Below, piece by piece: positions 27,001 to 42,000 of a DNA stretch of 64,000 bases (the stretch's first letter is position 1; each line of letters opens with the position of its first letter). The translations under genes were made by a program, and so were the position numbers. Origin of the DNA: Rhyacophila brunnea. Its lineage: Eukaryota; Arthropoda; Insecta; Trichoptera; Rhyacophilidae. The DNA lies in the NCBI GenBank assembly GCA_022495005.1, contig JAGYXB010001358.1, positions 169,179 through 233,178 of the forward strand, in the 5' to 3' direction. The notes beneath the pieces are model-generated. The model saw only the letters and a list, made by a program, of their open reading frames with translations, had not been told where the DNA came from and searched no databases.

Positions 27001-30000
27001 ATAAAAATTAAATAGATGATAAAATGTAAGTTATAAAAAATATGTAAATAATAAAAAAATAGAATAAAAAAAATGATTATAAGGTATGTATACGTATATT
27101 TCCAGTTTATGTGTATCCAGGTATTATACTACCCAATTTGAAAACTTTTATTCCGTATTTGTGCCTTTTCTGTTTATTATACTATCAAAATCTAAATATA
27201 ATTCGACCGCGAAATGGCACCATGCTCTCGTCAACACATATGGACAGGTGACCGGCGAAGTGGCCGGCCCGGCGCAATAGAATAAATTAACTTGTTGGCG
27301 CCGCGACGGACACATGTGGCCGGCACATCATAAAAACCAATATTTACGTAAAAAAATCATCAAAATGAAAAAAAACATTATATTCTTTCATTACCTATCA
27401 AATAATACCTTAGAGACAAATAATCATTTTTTAACTATTTTATGTAAAACTAGTTGGCGATCAATGTGTTAAGAGTATTTGGAGAGCACTTTCTGAATAG
27501 CAAACGTCTAATGAATGAGGCAAAATATTGATTTTTAGATAAATATCTCCAGTCATATAGCTGTTAAAACCTTCAGTGTGATAATTTCATCAATATGTTG
27601 TTTTTTTTATATTTCCTGTTCATATATTATAATACAGCGCATGACGTATTATAACCCTCCATTTTCTATATGTGTACCACCAAGATTAAAACATAATTAA
27701 TTATAGGACACTCTGACTTGACCAGGGAATCCGATCTCCAGCCAAAATTTTGATCCCGGGATTTCGGGATTACAATTTGAAGATAACGGGATTGTCATTT
27801 TTTTCGATAGTTAATATTTTTTTTCTATTCATACAAATAGCATTGATAAAATAGGTCAAAAATGTCTATAATTTATACTTTTATTAAAATATAATAATTT
27901 ATACTATTTAAAACGTTAAGAACGAATTTATTATTTTCTGATGTTCTTACGATTGTGTATGACAAAAAAAATGGTTATTTATTATCCATGAGCATCCCGC
28001 GATTCCCCCTGTGACATGTGCAGGTACATACACTACACTAACATAATTTTGTACACATACTAATTGATTGGGATTGTTAAAAAGATCAATCTCGAAGGTT
28101 TCGGGATTGTGTTTACTAATCCTGGGATTCATAGGTATCGAAAATTGTCTGGGGGTTGGATTCTCTAATTATGACATAAAATTTTGTTATTCTTTATTAT
28201 CGATCTAAAATTTTCGGCAATCGGATAAAAAAAGAGATAATTTTACTTTCACATTCGGGCTTCATAGCGATGACTGTTTGCGGCCAATCGCAGGTCATAG
28301 TTTCAGGATTGTACAGCATGTGCGGGCCGCAAGTCTTCTCGACCACGTCTGGGTGCTGTTTTGGTCCCATTCCTGGGGCACACTGGTAAAACTGGGCGCA
28401 GTCAGTCGGGTGTTCTTGGTTAGGGTGGGCGGGATCGCAGACCACGGGAGCCGCTGATGCTTTGATTTTCCCTGACATCGGTTGGCCGGTGGCATCCACT
28501 AGTAATTCATCATCTATATACACAAAACAGAATACATGTATGTAATAAATATTATACCAAATCTTAGTATATCATGTAGCCTATATCGTCGTCGTAGATG
28601 TCGAGAGAGCCAGTCCACAAAATCATCATCATCATCATCAGGGGCGCGACAACCCGGTATGGGTTCTGGCCTCCTCCAACAGCTCCCTCCACCTGTCCCT
28701 ATCCAGTGTGGCCGCTTTCCAATTTGGTATTACAAGAGATCCAAGGTATATGAAAGTGTCGACACAAAATCATAATGCTGAGAAACAGGCGCGCAGAAAT
28801 TTTGTGTGACAAATAAAAGTAACATTTTTTTATTGAACTTTTTTGTTTTTAAAGATATAACGATGAAACTTTGAACATATAATATACTTGGTGCTGTTAC
28901 CTTTTTATTATTTAAACAAAAAATCATGCATTAAAAGGTTACAGATGGTTAAAAAGTGGCTTCTAGCTATTTCATAATGTATTCTTTTCTTTTATCCTTT
29001 TGACCATGTCCGATTCTAATAGGATCATATGGGCCTCCACAGAGTAGAGGTTTGTATTTTTGGTTTTACGAGAAATGGATGTTAGCCACTTGCTCTTATT
29101 ATGATTCCAACACAAATTAAAAAACAATGTGTATATTTGCCAGACCGAGGATTCGAAGAACCAGGGACCCAAGACATTATAAGTTGACAGGTAAACCGTT
29201 AAAAAATAATAAAAAAGAAAAATCACATGTCTTTTCTAAATTCTAAATCAATTAGAATTTAAATACAAAATCTATCAAGCGAATAAGAACTAACAACAAA
29301 TTAATATTTTCTCTTCACTGTGTAGAAGTATAAAAGTAGTGTGGAGGTCATTTCTTTAAGTGCCTACATACGTACCATATGCACTGTTTACAGAATAAGT
29401 TTAACCTATGATTTAAATGTATGTTATAATGTGGCCACTGTTGACTAATTTCCTAATGATTTATGTATCTTTACAGTAAACAAAAGGTAATTTAGAGTGA
29501 ATTAAAAATAACTTTCACTATATATTATTCAAAGCATAGATTACGGGTAGTTATGTAAACTTAACACCATAAAAAATGTGGCTATATTATTTTAAATGAT
29601 TCCAATGTTTTAATTTATACTTTATAGTCACGTGAAATGAATCACTAAAATATGAACAAAAGATTTATTGCGTCAATCACATTTCACGATACATTCTGAC
29701 TGAGTAGTACATTTAATTCACGACTGAAAGTGACTGACTAAGACTCCCGTACAGGTCACCCTTCTCCATCTCCTGGTCCTTCACCGTATCCGACTGACTC
29801 ATTTCTGTCACCAAACCAAACCGTTTGAGACATCATGCAGAATTCTGGCAGTATGTACATACAAATAATGGATGTCTCTGCTTTATTGTAAGTCATACAC
29901 GATGCAACCACTTTGAAAATGAAGAACGACGACTTATGGGCAGCCGCAGTCAATCGCAGTTTAATGTAATACAATTTGTCGTTCAGAAGTAAACTACATT

Positions 30001-33000
30001 CTTTCGCAACAGATAATGAATGCAGGAATTATGTACTCAATGGTAATTAAAGATATGTTTCTCACCTTCGCATTTGCATTTGACTCTGATTTCGAAGTCG
30101 GGACACGGTTTGTCTTTGCGTTGGCGACATGCAAGTCCCTTTTCCAAGCTGCACTCCGCGTCCAGTCCTGTGTCTTTAGCAGAAACGTGTCCATCGATTG
30201 TTCTGCATTCAATTTCGACCATATGCTCCTTGGTGCAAACAGCACCTTGCATATTTAGCTATAAAAAATAATTATCATAGAATCACATTACATTGATTTT
30301 TAATCAATTAAAAAAAACACTATTATATAGCTTCGAACCTCTTCTGTTGGAATTTTATCATTTAAATTGACTTTAAAACTACAATGTATGGGTTAGTTGC
30401 ACAGATGTTCTATCTCAAATTTTGTATGTTTTGAGAAAATCTTATTTGAATGATTCAAAGGCGAAACAGTCATATTATATATATTTGAATGAAACAATAT
30501 CTTCTCAAATATCCTATTTGAACATACAATAGTTTTACAGATATAAATCAATGATGCAAATGGACCTGTTTTGTATAAGTAATAGATGAATTTCGGTAAA
30601 AAGTGGACATAAAATATAATATGGTATCGAACAATATAATAGCAAATGTCTTACCAGATCAATCAATTCCGGAATAGGCTCATTTTCGACGGAGTACGGT
30701 TTAGATGCAGTCTTAGTGGGTTTCTTGGTGTCTTTGATGTGTTCCGGCTGCGACTTGGTCATCCACGGTGTCCAGCCCGGCTTGCACTTCACCATCTGCT
30801 CATCCTGGTCGGGTGGTCCAATTTCCATTGGCTGTAGGAATCATCAAAAATACCTTTTCAATAACGGTTGAATGCTCGTTGAATACAAGGCTGAATTTGA
30901 ATGAAATCATAAAGCCTAGTCCAGACGAAAAATATCTGTACCTATTTTAACAATGTTTCCTATTTGCGTTGGAAAATGAAAATCCAAAGTGTTTTGTATC
31001 AGAGCATAATGTTAAATGTAGATACATAAATTGAATGGATTGACAGTTATGTACAGTGTTTAATGTTCACCGAATTGATATACCTAATAGAGGTGAGTTG
31101 GAAATACTGTCACCAGTTTGTGTACTCAAGTATCAGATGAAACTACCCATACTCAGTACGTGTGGCCCAATAAACTTGTTCCAAAAAACTTGTGATGATA
31201 TCATCGCGAGTCTCGCTCGCTAGTTGGTAGACTTTCAATACTACAGACATTAAATGCGTGCGAGCGAGATAGCACTTAAATACAATAATTTTATTTTAAT
31301 TTATTAGTCTATGCATGCGAATGACATCATCTTATGTATGAACGATAGGTCATAAATTTTCTGTAGCAGCATATAATTCCCTTGGAAATGTGGTGAGGTG
31401 ACTGAGGTGACGCAGTTTATAATAAAAAAACTGCATAAATTAAAAATTTTATAATAAATGGACATTTCGAAAAGCCCAGCTCAGTGTATTTTTAGCGATT
31501 CCATTGAAGCCGATATTTCAAATACTAACATGGAGTTAAGTTTTAGTTCCAGTTTAGTATGAGACTTATGTCGCATACTCACGCCAAACGCTCTATATAG
31601 TATTCCAAATACTAGTAAGTATTTTGGAACAAGTTTTGATACCAAGTATTTTTTTATACTAGTAGTAAGTATACTTAGTCTTCAAAATCAACCAGTTTTC
31701 CCACCTCTAATACCTAGGTATCTTGATTTTATTTGACACTAGCTGAAGTACCCGGCTTCGCACGGGGTCGCTTCGTGGTTATATTTATCTTTGATATTTG
31801 AAAAATAATAAGAGGTTATTATTTCTTTAATATTAAAATATCTGTGTAATACAATATGGCAATATGAAAATAATTATAATAGGAGTAAAGGTCAAACATA
31901 AGAACACTAAATTAAAATCGAATCCAAAATATGAAAACGTTATTAATGTTATAAATATGTAGTAAAAAAAAAAATCAAAATCGGATGGAACAAACAAACA
32001 ACAAACTTTGTATGTTATATAATAATAATTTAGAAACCGCACACAACTGACAAAAGTTTCATCGCAATCGGATGAATGGTATAGGAACGCATACGAATAG
32101 TAGAAGAAGATGATTTTCTAATTCAGAAATCTTCGTGGGCATGCGCATGACAACTCACCAAAGTTTCATTGCAATCGGATTAATGGTATAGGAACGCATA
32201 CGAATAGAAGAAGAAGAAGATGGTTGTACTAATTCAAAAACCTTCGCGGGCTTGCGCACAACAACTGGTCAAAATTTCATCACAATCGGATGAATGGCAT
32301 AAGAACGCATACAAATAGAAGAAGAAAAAGATGATTGTAGTAATTCAGAAACCTTTGCGGGCAAGGGCACAACAACTCACCAAAGTTTCATTGCAATCGG
32401 ATGAATGGTATAGGAACGCATACGAATAGAAGAAGAAGAAGATGGTTGTACTAATTCAGAACTCTTCGCGGGCGTGCTCACAACAACTGGTCAAAATTTC
32501 ATCGCAATCGGATGAATGGTATAAGAACGCATACAAATAGAAGAAGATAGAATAGAAGAAAAAGAAAATAGTTGTAACAATTCAGAGACCTTTGCGGCGT
32601 GAGCACAACAGTTGATCAAAATTTCATTGCAATCGGATGAATGGTATAGGAACGCATACGAATAGAAGATAGAATAGAAGAAGAAGATGGTTGTACCAAT
32701 TCAGAAACCTTCGTGGGTGTTGGCACAATTACTGACGAAAAATTTGTTGCAATCGGATGAATGGAATAGAAACGCATACGAATAGAAGAATATAGAATAG
32801 AAGAAGAAGAAGAAGAAGATAGTTGTACTAATTCAAAAACCATTGCGGGTGTTACCACAACAACTGACGAAGGTTTCATCGCAATCGGATAAATGGTATA
32901 GGGACCATACGAATAAAAGAAGATAGAATAAAGAAGAAGAAGAAGATGGTTGTACTAATTCAGAAACCTTCGCGGGTGTAGGCACAATTACTAACGAAAA

Positions 33001-36000
33001 TTTTATTGCAATCGGATGAATGGAATAGGAACGCATACGAATAGAAGAATATAGAATAGAAGAAGAAGAAGAAGAAGATGGTTGTACTAATTAAAAACCA
33101 TTGCGGGTGTTACCACAACAACTGATGAAGGTTTCATTGCAATCGGATGAATGGTATAGGGACCATACGAATAAAAGAAGATAGAATGAAGAAGAAGAAG
33201 AAGAAGAAGATAGTTGTACTAGAAACCTTTGCGGGTGTTGGCACAATTACTGACGAAAATTTTATTGCAATCGGATGAATGGAATAGGAACCATACGAAT
33301 AGAAGAATATAGAATAGAAGAAGAAGAAGAAGAAGAAGATGGTTGTACTAATTCAAAACCATTCGGGTGTTACCACAACAACTGATGAAGGTTTCATCGC
33401 AATCGGATGAATGGTATAGGGACCATACGAATAAAAGAAGATAGAATGAAGAAGAAGAAGAGATGATGATTTTCTAATTCAGAAACCTTTATGGGTGTGC
33501 ATACAACCACTTACCAAAATTTCATTGCAATCGGATGAATGGAATAGGAACCATACGAATAGAAGAATATAGAATAAGAAGAAGAAGAAGATGGTTGTAC
33601 TAATTCAGAAACCTTTGCGGGTGTTACCACAACAACTGACGAAGGTTTCATCGCAATCGGATGAATGGTATAGGAACCATACGAATAAAAGAAGATAGAA
33701 TGAAGAAGAAGAAGAAGAAGATGATGATTTTTCTAATTCAGAAACCTTTATGGGTATTGCACAACCACTTACCAAAATTTCATTGCAATCGGATGAATGG
33801 TATAGGAACCATACGAATAAAAGAAGATAGAATGAAGAAGAAGAAGAAGATGATTTTTCTAATTCAGAAAACCTTTATGGGTGTGCATACAACCACTTAC
33901 CAAAATTTCATTGCAATCGGATGAATGGTATAGGAACCATACGAATAAAAGAAAATATAATGAAGAAGAAGAAGAAGATGATGATTTTTCTAATTCAGAA
34001 ACCTTTATGGGTGCATACAACCACTTACCAAAATTTCATTGCAATCGGATGAATGGTATAGGAACGCATACGGGACAGACACACACACAGACAGACATAC
34101 AGACAGACAGACATTCATTTTTATATATTAGTATAGCCTATACTCTTCCCGCAAGTGCAAGCAATAAGTTTACAAAGTTTTATCGCAATCGGATGAACGG
34201 TATGGCTGCGCATTAAATACGAACAAACAATCACACAAATATTAATTTTTATATATTAGATTAGAAAGATTACACACAAGAAAATTAAAGAATTACACGT
34301 TTTTATTCACCTTAATAGTCTACTACTGAATGTAGATTCATAATTATTAATTAGCAAACATTACATTTGGATTCACTTTACTGGTCTCTGTTTGAATGCT
34401 GTTAAACATAACTCTGTTTCGCACTGAGTTTGCCTCTACTTTTTAAATATGCAGCAAAGAAAGCATTTGATTTCTTATAGTGAAAAAAATATGACGAAAC
34501 GAATAAAAGTATTACTTATTTAATTATTTTGCTCTCCTGTAAAGTTGTCAGTTGACCTTCACCTCCTTTCAGCAACCTCGATATGCATAACGCATCTTTT
34601 TATTATTCACTTTACTTGTGATTTCTTACCGCTATATCTCCGATGCACGGTTGTCCCTTGCAGATTTTCTTGCCTCTGGAGCATGTGCAAGAATGGCACG
34701 CGTCCTCCGCAATCACCTCTCCCTCTAGAATGACATGTCCGTCGGGCGTCGTCATGCAGATGGGTTTGCAAGTGGAACGGGGGACACACTCAGACACTGT
34801 CGAGTTGCTCATCACCTCTCCGTCATCGCAAGGCTTCTTGTGTTCGCATCCTGTAATGAATTATTTCCATATTTTACAATATACGATGGCACCAGAGTTG
34901 AAATTGGATATCTTACAAGGAAATATTTTTGGTAGGAACTTCGGAGTCGTATGCAATGAATATTGCCTGTGGTGATAAAGCTACAATCTTAAACTTTACG
35001 TATTTTATAGTGATCCCCCTGAAAGTGGGTCGACTCCATTGGACAGGCCGTGTCTCAAGGACGGAAGACGCTCTACGCTACTCTTCAATAGACTGAGTGT
35101 CGCGACACCTAGACTGCGGTAATTAGACTGAGTAGAAATAAACACAGTATCCCTGAGGTTAAGGCTTGCGGCAGACAGAGGGGAGTCGAGAATTTTTCTG
35201 GAGACTAAATGAAGCTAAACAACTACACATATTTGTTTTAGCGAAGCTATTCAGTATCGCTTCGTGCGACCTATATTGTACTTGACCACATCAAAATCGA
35301 GGCCTATTAAGTGACCTACGTGCAGTCAATCACACTATATTTGACTAATATGCAGATACCCCTCGTATTTAGATTAATTTGTTAATACACAATAATTAAC
35401 CAAACCGATTAAAATAAAGTAAAACCTCAATATAACAGGTTAATTTGGGTGAACAGTGTTAAAAGTCTTATAGCAGGGTTGGCGAACCTTTTTAAGTATG
35501 CGTGCCAAAATTTCCCGAATAATATGTTTCGACTGTCTGACGTGCCAAGCAGATTTTCATGGCGAGAAAAAATGTTTTCTGAAAACATAGTTTTTTAGAA
35601 TTCTATTAAAAAAGTTTAAAAATTGAGTTCTTGAGTATCTTTCACTGTATTTCTATCCACTCTGTATTAGTCAAAGAGATCGTAGAAGCATTTAAACCAC
35701 TCTTCTTTCATATTATATTCTCCATCACTGAACAGTTTTCTGTTTTTAAAGATTATGTTTGAGGCAAAATAACAAGCAGTTATTATTTTGAATGACTACC
35801 AATAATAATTGATTTCATAAGGTTTGTTTTAATTCCCCGATCCTAAGGACCGACCTATGAAATTGTATAGATATAGATTAAACGTAATGATTATTCTTGA
35901 AAAGGATTTGCCTGCAATTTTTAATACAATGTAATTTGTCATTGCATGAATTTCGTCGTTTCCGTTTGCGCATCGATTGGTGAACATAATAATATGAATA

Positions 36001-39000
36001 AGTATGCATGGCTATGTCTCAATAAGTATACTAAAAAACAAAATTGTGTCGTTATTTAATTATAAATAAGATTGCTTACCTTCAATGCATGTGTCTTGAG
36101 GGCACATATCGTAGAGTTGTGTGTAGTGCAGAATGTTGTCGCAAGTCTCAACAGGGCAGGCTGACATGCAGGGGCTGTAGTTTGTGCACGTCTCGTCGCA
36201 TTGCATCGCTGTATACCGCAAAAAAATTTAAACGCATTATAATATACGAATGTCACAATATTGCATAAATGCAGCGTATTAATCTTATTTGCTTTGTTGA
36301 AGAGAAAATCTGAATATATGTATAATATTTGTGAATTAACTTTTATTCACTGATAGTTGCCTGTTTTATTTACATACATATTTATGGAAAGGTTTAATTT
36401 ATGATTTGGAATGACACGGGTTACATTATGTACATATTTCTATTCGAGTGGATAGAATTTAGATACAGTAAACTTTCGATTATCCGTGTGCGGATTATCC
36501 ATGCATGAATTAAATTTAAAAAAGTTATTAGTAAGATTCTTGCAAACAAACCAAAATCACAGATTTTCAATAAATAACGAGTATTAAACATGTTAAAATA
36601 ATTGTTGGCTTTAGAAATGTATAATGTGTAGTATTTTAAAAAGAAAAAACATAGTTCAGATTATCTGTGTTTTTCGTTTATCCGTGCCGTCTCTCCCCAC
36701 CATTAGCCCGGTTAATCGGGACTCTACTGTATTAAAGTTTTAAATCGTGAAGTATTTTTAAAAGTCGAGTAAATATGATAACTTGGACTAATGAAAGACA
36801 ATGTATTTACGAATTGTCGGTGGTAAGTAGAATTTGTAGGAATTTATCTATTTATTTTCAGTGACATCTGTTGTGATCGAGCATTACTATGGTATGCCAA
36901 TATGTCATGTAATTACCATCTAAATCGGATGCATGCTACAAGCGCGTCTATGCGTGCTCTACAATTCCGTGGATGCAAGACCGGTCATAGAAAATGAGCA
37001 TATATAAACGCTGTCGTTTACACTAATTATACTAGCCCCGGTCAATTGTTTTAAATAATTTAATATAACGTACATACACTGCTATTTCTTAGTGAAATAT
37101 TTATCTGAAATATAAATCTTCATGATATACTTTTACGTATCCGATTCACCGCAGGACACTTATTCGTGCGCCGCAGTACGTGAAACATGAGTTCGTGTAA
37201 CATTTAATCAAATGACGAGTTCTTCGTTGAACATTTCACTGTGGAGTATATTTGTACGTATGCTACAACATGTGGCAATAGTTTGCTGTTCCAATTAGAT
37301 TCAATACGAATTTTATGAGATGTCTTTACTAGGTTAGGTTAGGTTAGGGTTAATCTAATTAGAACAGTACTATTTGCAAACTATCGCCAGATTTTGTAAG
37401 ATACGTACAAATGTATTCCACGGTGAAATGTTCAACGAAGAACTCGTCATTTGATAAAATGTTATACGAAGTCATGTTTTACGTACTGCGGCGAACGAAT
37501 AAGTGTCCCACGATGAACTGCATACGTACAACTTACATGTAACCATACCTTTAATATATTTCCAAGAAGATAATATGTTTATAGTTTTATTTTTTCATAG
37601 AAATTCGAGGCCCGCCGGAATTAATACTTCCTGACATTTAATAGGTTAAATTTCTAATTTGTTGTGTAACCTTCTTTATGTAAACATATATTTGAATCTG
37701 AGTAATGGCTATCAACTATGTGTAGTCTTCGGAAATGTTTCTTCCTTATTGACATAAATCAAGCAATAATAGAAAATCGTGGCAAAAAATTGTGGAAACC
37801 AAACCTCAATTCTTCCTCAAACTTTAGTTTGAAGAAGAAGACAGGAAATGATAAAATGCATTTTTTAACTCAACATTTGAGTATTGACTACAGTAGTGTT
37901 TTTAGATTTTTACTGTCTGAAAACAATATGAAAACTTTTGAACACAATGTGAATTACTGTAATCAAAAATTAAATGTAACAATTCAATACTTACGGCAAA
38001 GATCCGGTGTCCTCCACTTGATGGCGACACCCCGGGATGCGCACTCGTGAGCGTACGCAGCCAAGGCTGTGCAAAGGCAGGCGCAGTCTCCTCCGAGACC
38101 GCAAGCACAAGTGTCTCGCTCACAGCGGGCCTCAAAGTCACCGGGCGGGACTTCAGAGTGGCACGCGGCAAACGGCTGCCTCTTGAGTGCGCTGCACTGC
38201 TGAGAGGCCCAGAGTCGTCGTTCTGGATGCTGGGCACATGTGTCCTAAACAAATAATTGATATATCTAGAAATCATATTATTACGTGAAGCGTAAAATTT
38301 GGCCTACTGCGACTTGATGGCGATTCCTCTCTCTTGGTAGCCATAATAAAATTATATTCTTCTACATTGGCACATTAAAAAATTACATGTATAAACTCCT
38401 GGTCATAGCGGCCATCTTTGACAACTATTTTGTCATTTCAGTATTATGTATGTATGGCATATACAATTTTTGTGATCGTTCAATATTCTCGATAATATAT
38501 TCTAAATAATGAAAGTACAGTGTCTGAATGTATGAATAATTGACATGATCTGTCTTGTTACTGGCAGTTATAGCTACATTATTTGTATTAGGTATAATAT
38601 GAACGCATTGGTTCCGGTACACGGCGAATATGTTTTTTGTATTAATAAAATAAAATTTAGAAATAACAATATTATAGTGATTAGAAAAAGGCCTGAATAA
38701 AAACTAACCATAAGTGTGAGTGAGAAAGTATTGTTTTTGCATAAACATAACATTTACCTGGACATCTTGAGCCGGAGGGCAATGCGGCTGCAGTTTCCAC
38801 GAGTCTCCGAACAATCGGCTTGAAGTCTCTGTCATGCCGCCCGACGGTGTTTGGAAATCATCAGCTTCATTATCATTGAAGTTACCACATAGGCCTCTTA
38901 GCTAGAAAGAAAAGTTATCAATCGGTAATCATTATTTGTTATAATGAATACAATCAAAATGCTATTACATACAGCATAAATTATTATTCCTTACTCTTCC

Positions 39001-42000
39001 TTTCCATTTAGGATCAGCTCTGACGTAGAGTCTGGTTCCTTTGTCCCACTGAAGAACTATTCCGAGCGAGGGAACTTCAGCAAATACAAATGCGCCAGCC
39101 ATACGTAATCGTATCCTGAAAAATATACATAGGTAAAATATAAATCATTTGCCATACAATTGCATTCTCTCGGACACATATCAATAATGTGGATTAAGAG
39201 ATCAAATCACAGAAAAAAAATATTATAAATATTACCGCTAGTAAAATCATCCAGATATTTGTGGTCAATGACGTTTATGCATTTAACACATTAGTATTAA
39301 TTTATTTTTTCCATTGTTTAATTAAGCCAATTGCAATAATTATAAGTAAAATAAAATTGAGCATCAGTATTCATTTGTATCATTTTAATTAATCGATTTA
39401 TGTTATGAACTTCTTGCTTTTTGGAAATAGGATTTTCAATTGTTTTGACAATAAAATACTCTTTAATAATAAATATTTTTTTCATTTTCGTGGTAGTTCC
39501 TTAGATCGATCATAATATTATTATATATTTTTTTTAATATTTTTTATATTTGTATCTTTTTTAAACACCACAACAGGCCGTGAAACCCAATTAGAGTGGC
39601 AAAACTCCCAGGCTTGAGGTATTTACATACTAGATTATGTAAATATATTTTGACTTCACCGGGAATCAAACCTGGAACTCCCGGATGGAAGGCCACCACA
39701 TGGCAACTTCAAGAATTCTAGCCTTTGAAGGATCGAATTGAAGAAGAGACAGCACAGATTGCGACTCTCTTGGGGCAGCCGTAGTTAGTTAGTTAGTTTG
39801 GTAAAAACTTTACTTGATTGATACACACAATTCAAAATGAATGTGTTGAATTTTTTCAAAATGTGTGTTAAGTTTCACTGAAAAATGAAACAGCACTTTT
39901 GAATTGTAGTAAAGAGCTGAAAATTTAATAAAAACATAAATTAATAGTATTACCTACCTTTTATATTCGTCCACATTAGGAAGTGGCTTGTCTTTAGTAA
40001 AGGTCAAGACCTCAGCTTCCTCTCCGGTTCCAACTACGAGAGTGACTGACTTGGAACATGTAACTCCTGATGTACCGCAAACTTCATTCTGAAAGGAATT
40101 GATAAGTTGATAAAAGATTTTTTTGTAAAATAATATTCGGGGCGCCTTAAAACATAATATATTATAAGGTTGAAAATAACTGATTGTAAATAATGATTTT
40201 TATTATAGAATTGTTTCCTCAAATTCTATTTAAGTATGTAGTAAGTAATTTAATTGAACATATAAGGACCTACCTGTATCTCAACACTGAATCCTTCCTG
40301 TTTAGTGTCCAAAGATCCCTTGGTGAGAAGGTATGTGCAAACTCCTTGGAAGTCATAGTGCCTCTTGTCGAACGTCTTGAAATGAGAGTCTCCCCAGGTA
40401 CTGCAGACACCGGCGCATGTTCTCTTCTCGCAAGACCATTTTCCGTGGTGACATTTACTGAAAATAAATTAGATTTTAGAATATCTTTTATTGGCTCGAC
40501 CGAAACGACAACAAATAGGAATCTTACACGATCAAGTGTATTCCACTTATAGTAAGTTCTATCTGGGATGCTTCCAGCGCAACTTTAAAGGGAGCTTCTC
40601 ATTTGTAATTGCACGGTATATGTCCGATAGAATGTGAAGAAGGGAAATTGTGGTGTGTCTTACCAAGCATTGCAATCCTGCTGCATGGTTTGTCCGTCAG
40701 TGTAGCTCTTTCCGCCGTGGTGACAGGGGCATTTTTCGGGCAGAACGCACTTGTTGCTGATGCTATCGAGGATGTAGCCGGTCATGCACTGGCAACCCGG
40801 GTGGCACTCCGCGGGACTGCTGCCTGACTGCTTTTTGTGCATATTCTACAAATGAATAAATAACCAAATACTAATTATAGTATCAACTAAACACACACGA
40901 ACCTTTCAAACTGAATATACATACATATATGAAGACAACAAGCAAATATCATTCTATGTCACATCTGTATCATTTTGAGTAAATCGATTTTTAAAGTTTC
41001 GAACTCTGAATAGTTGTTACAATTAATCTCTCACTATAATTTTTAAACGATTTTTATAATTATTTAACATAAAAATATGATTAATAAACACTACCATTTA
41101 TTCGAAAATTTACTCAATTGACAAAAATACAATACATATTACCCAGTATTCATGCACATGGAATGATCTTTCCCTGACCACCTTTATTAGAAACACGTTT
41201 TTATAGGACACAGATTTATTTTTCCGAAAATGTTTTTACACAGAAAAATACGTTAAGAAATTCTCCACAAGATGGCATTAACACTTTATTTTATACAAAA
41301 AATGGATTTGGAATGATATTTGCTTGTGGTCTTCATTATGTAATTGTACACAATACATTTAAACATTAATTCTACAAATTCCTATGAGGAAGGGATGGTC
41401 GGCAAAATCACCGCCACTGGCCTTTTCCTATCAGTGTCAACTGAGATGGGATTGACAAAAAAATAATAAGGATGGGTGAACGAAACACTAAAACATATTA
41501 TTAAATAAATAAATTTATTATTTATTTATCTAATGACAAAATAATAAATGAATTCAGGTAGGTACCTGGAATTTTAATTAATATCTACGTAAGATAATAT
41601 ATTGATTTGTTTGTAATACACCCGATCCTCTTTTTGCATGGCTTTTTTTTACACGGTTTCGAAATAACACGGTTTAATAAAATTAAAAAGAATAAAAATA
41701 CATATATATGGGCATGTTTATCAAAAAATTGCATTGCAATGGACCGCACGCCACTGGTGCATATTATGTTGTCACCGGATGCCGCCCAGATATACATACA
41801 TACATACATGGCGCCACTAGTCAGTCACTTCGGGTTCGATACGAGGGACGTGCTGCGCCGCCTGCTTCGCCGTCATCGTCATTAAATATTTCCAGCGATG
41901 AAAGTGATTTTTCGCCAGCAAAAAACATCAGTAAACGGGCACGTTTATTATCAAGTAGCGACACTGAACTGCTAAATATAATTTAAATCGAAAACTATGT

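Noticed and set aside
32040..34075. CRISPR-like array
   Set aside because: Units are 107-132 bp with no unique spacers, contain GAA tracts, and lie in an insect intron. It is a tandem repeat.
33661..34216. Open frames with Lys/Glu runs on the plus strand
   Set aside because: They arise from the GAA tracts and the repeat unit itself.
37331..37349. Telomere or chromosome end
   Set aside because: There are only three TTAGG units inside a palindrome with gene exons on both sides. It is an internal telomere-like motif, not an end.
38047..38256. Plus-strand frame over exon 26
   Set aside because: Antisense shadow of the C8 domain exon; GC-rich exons produce such frames.
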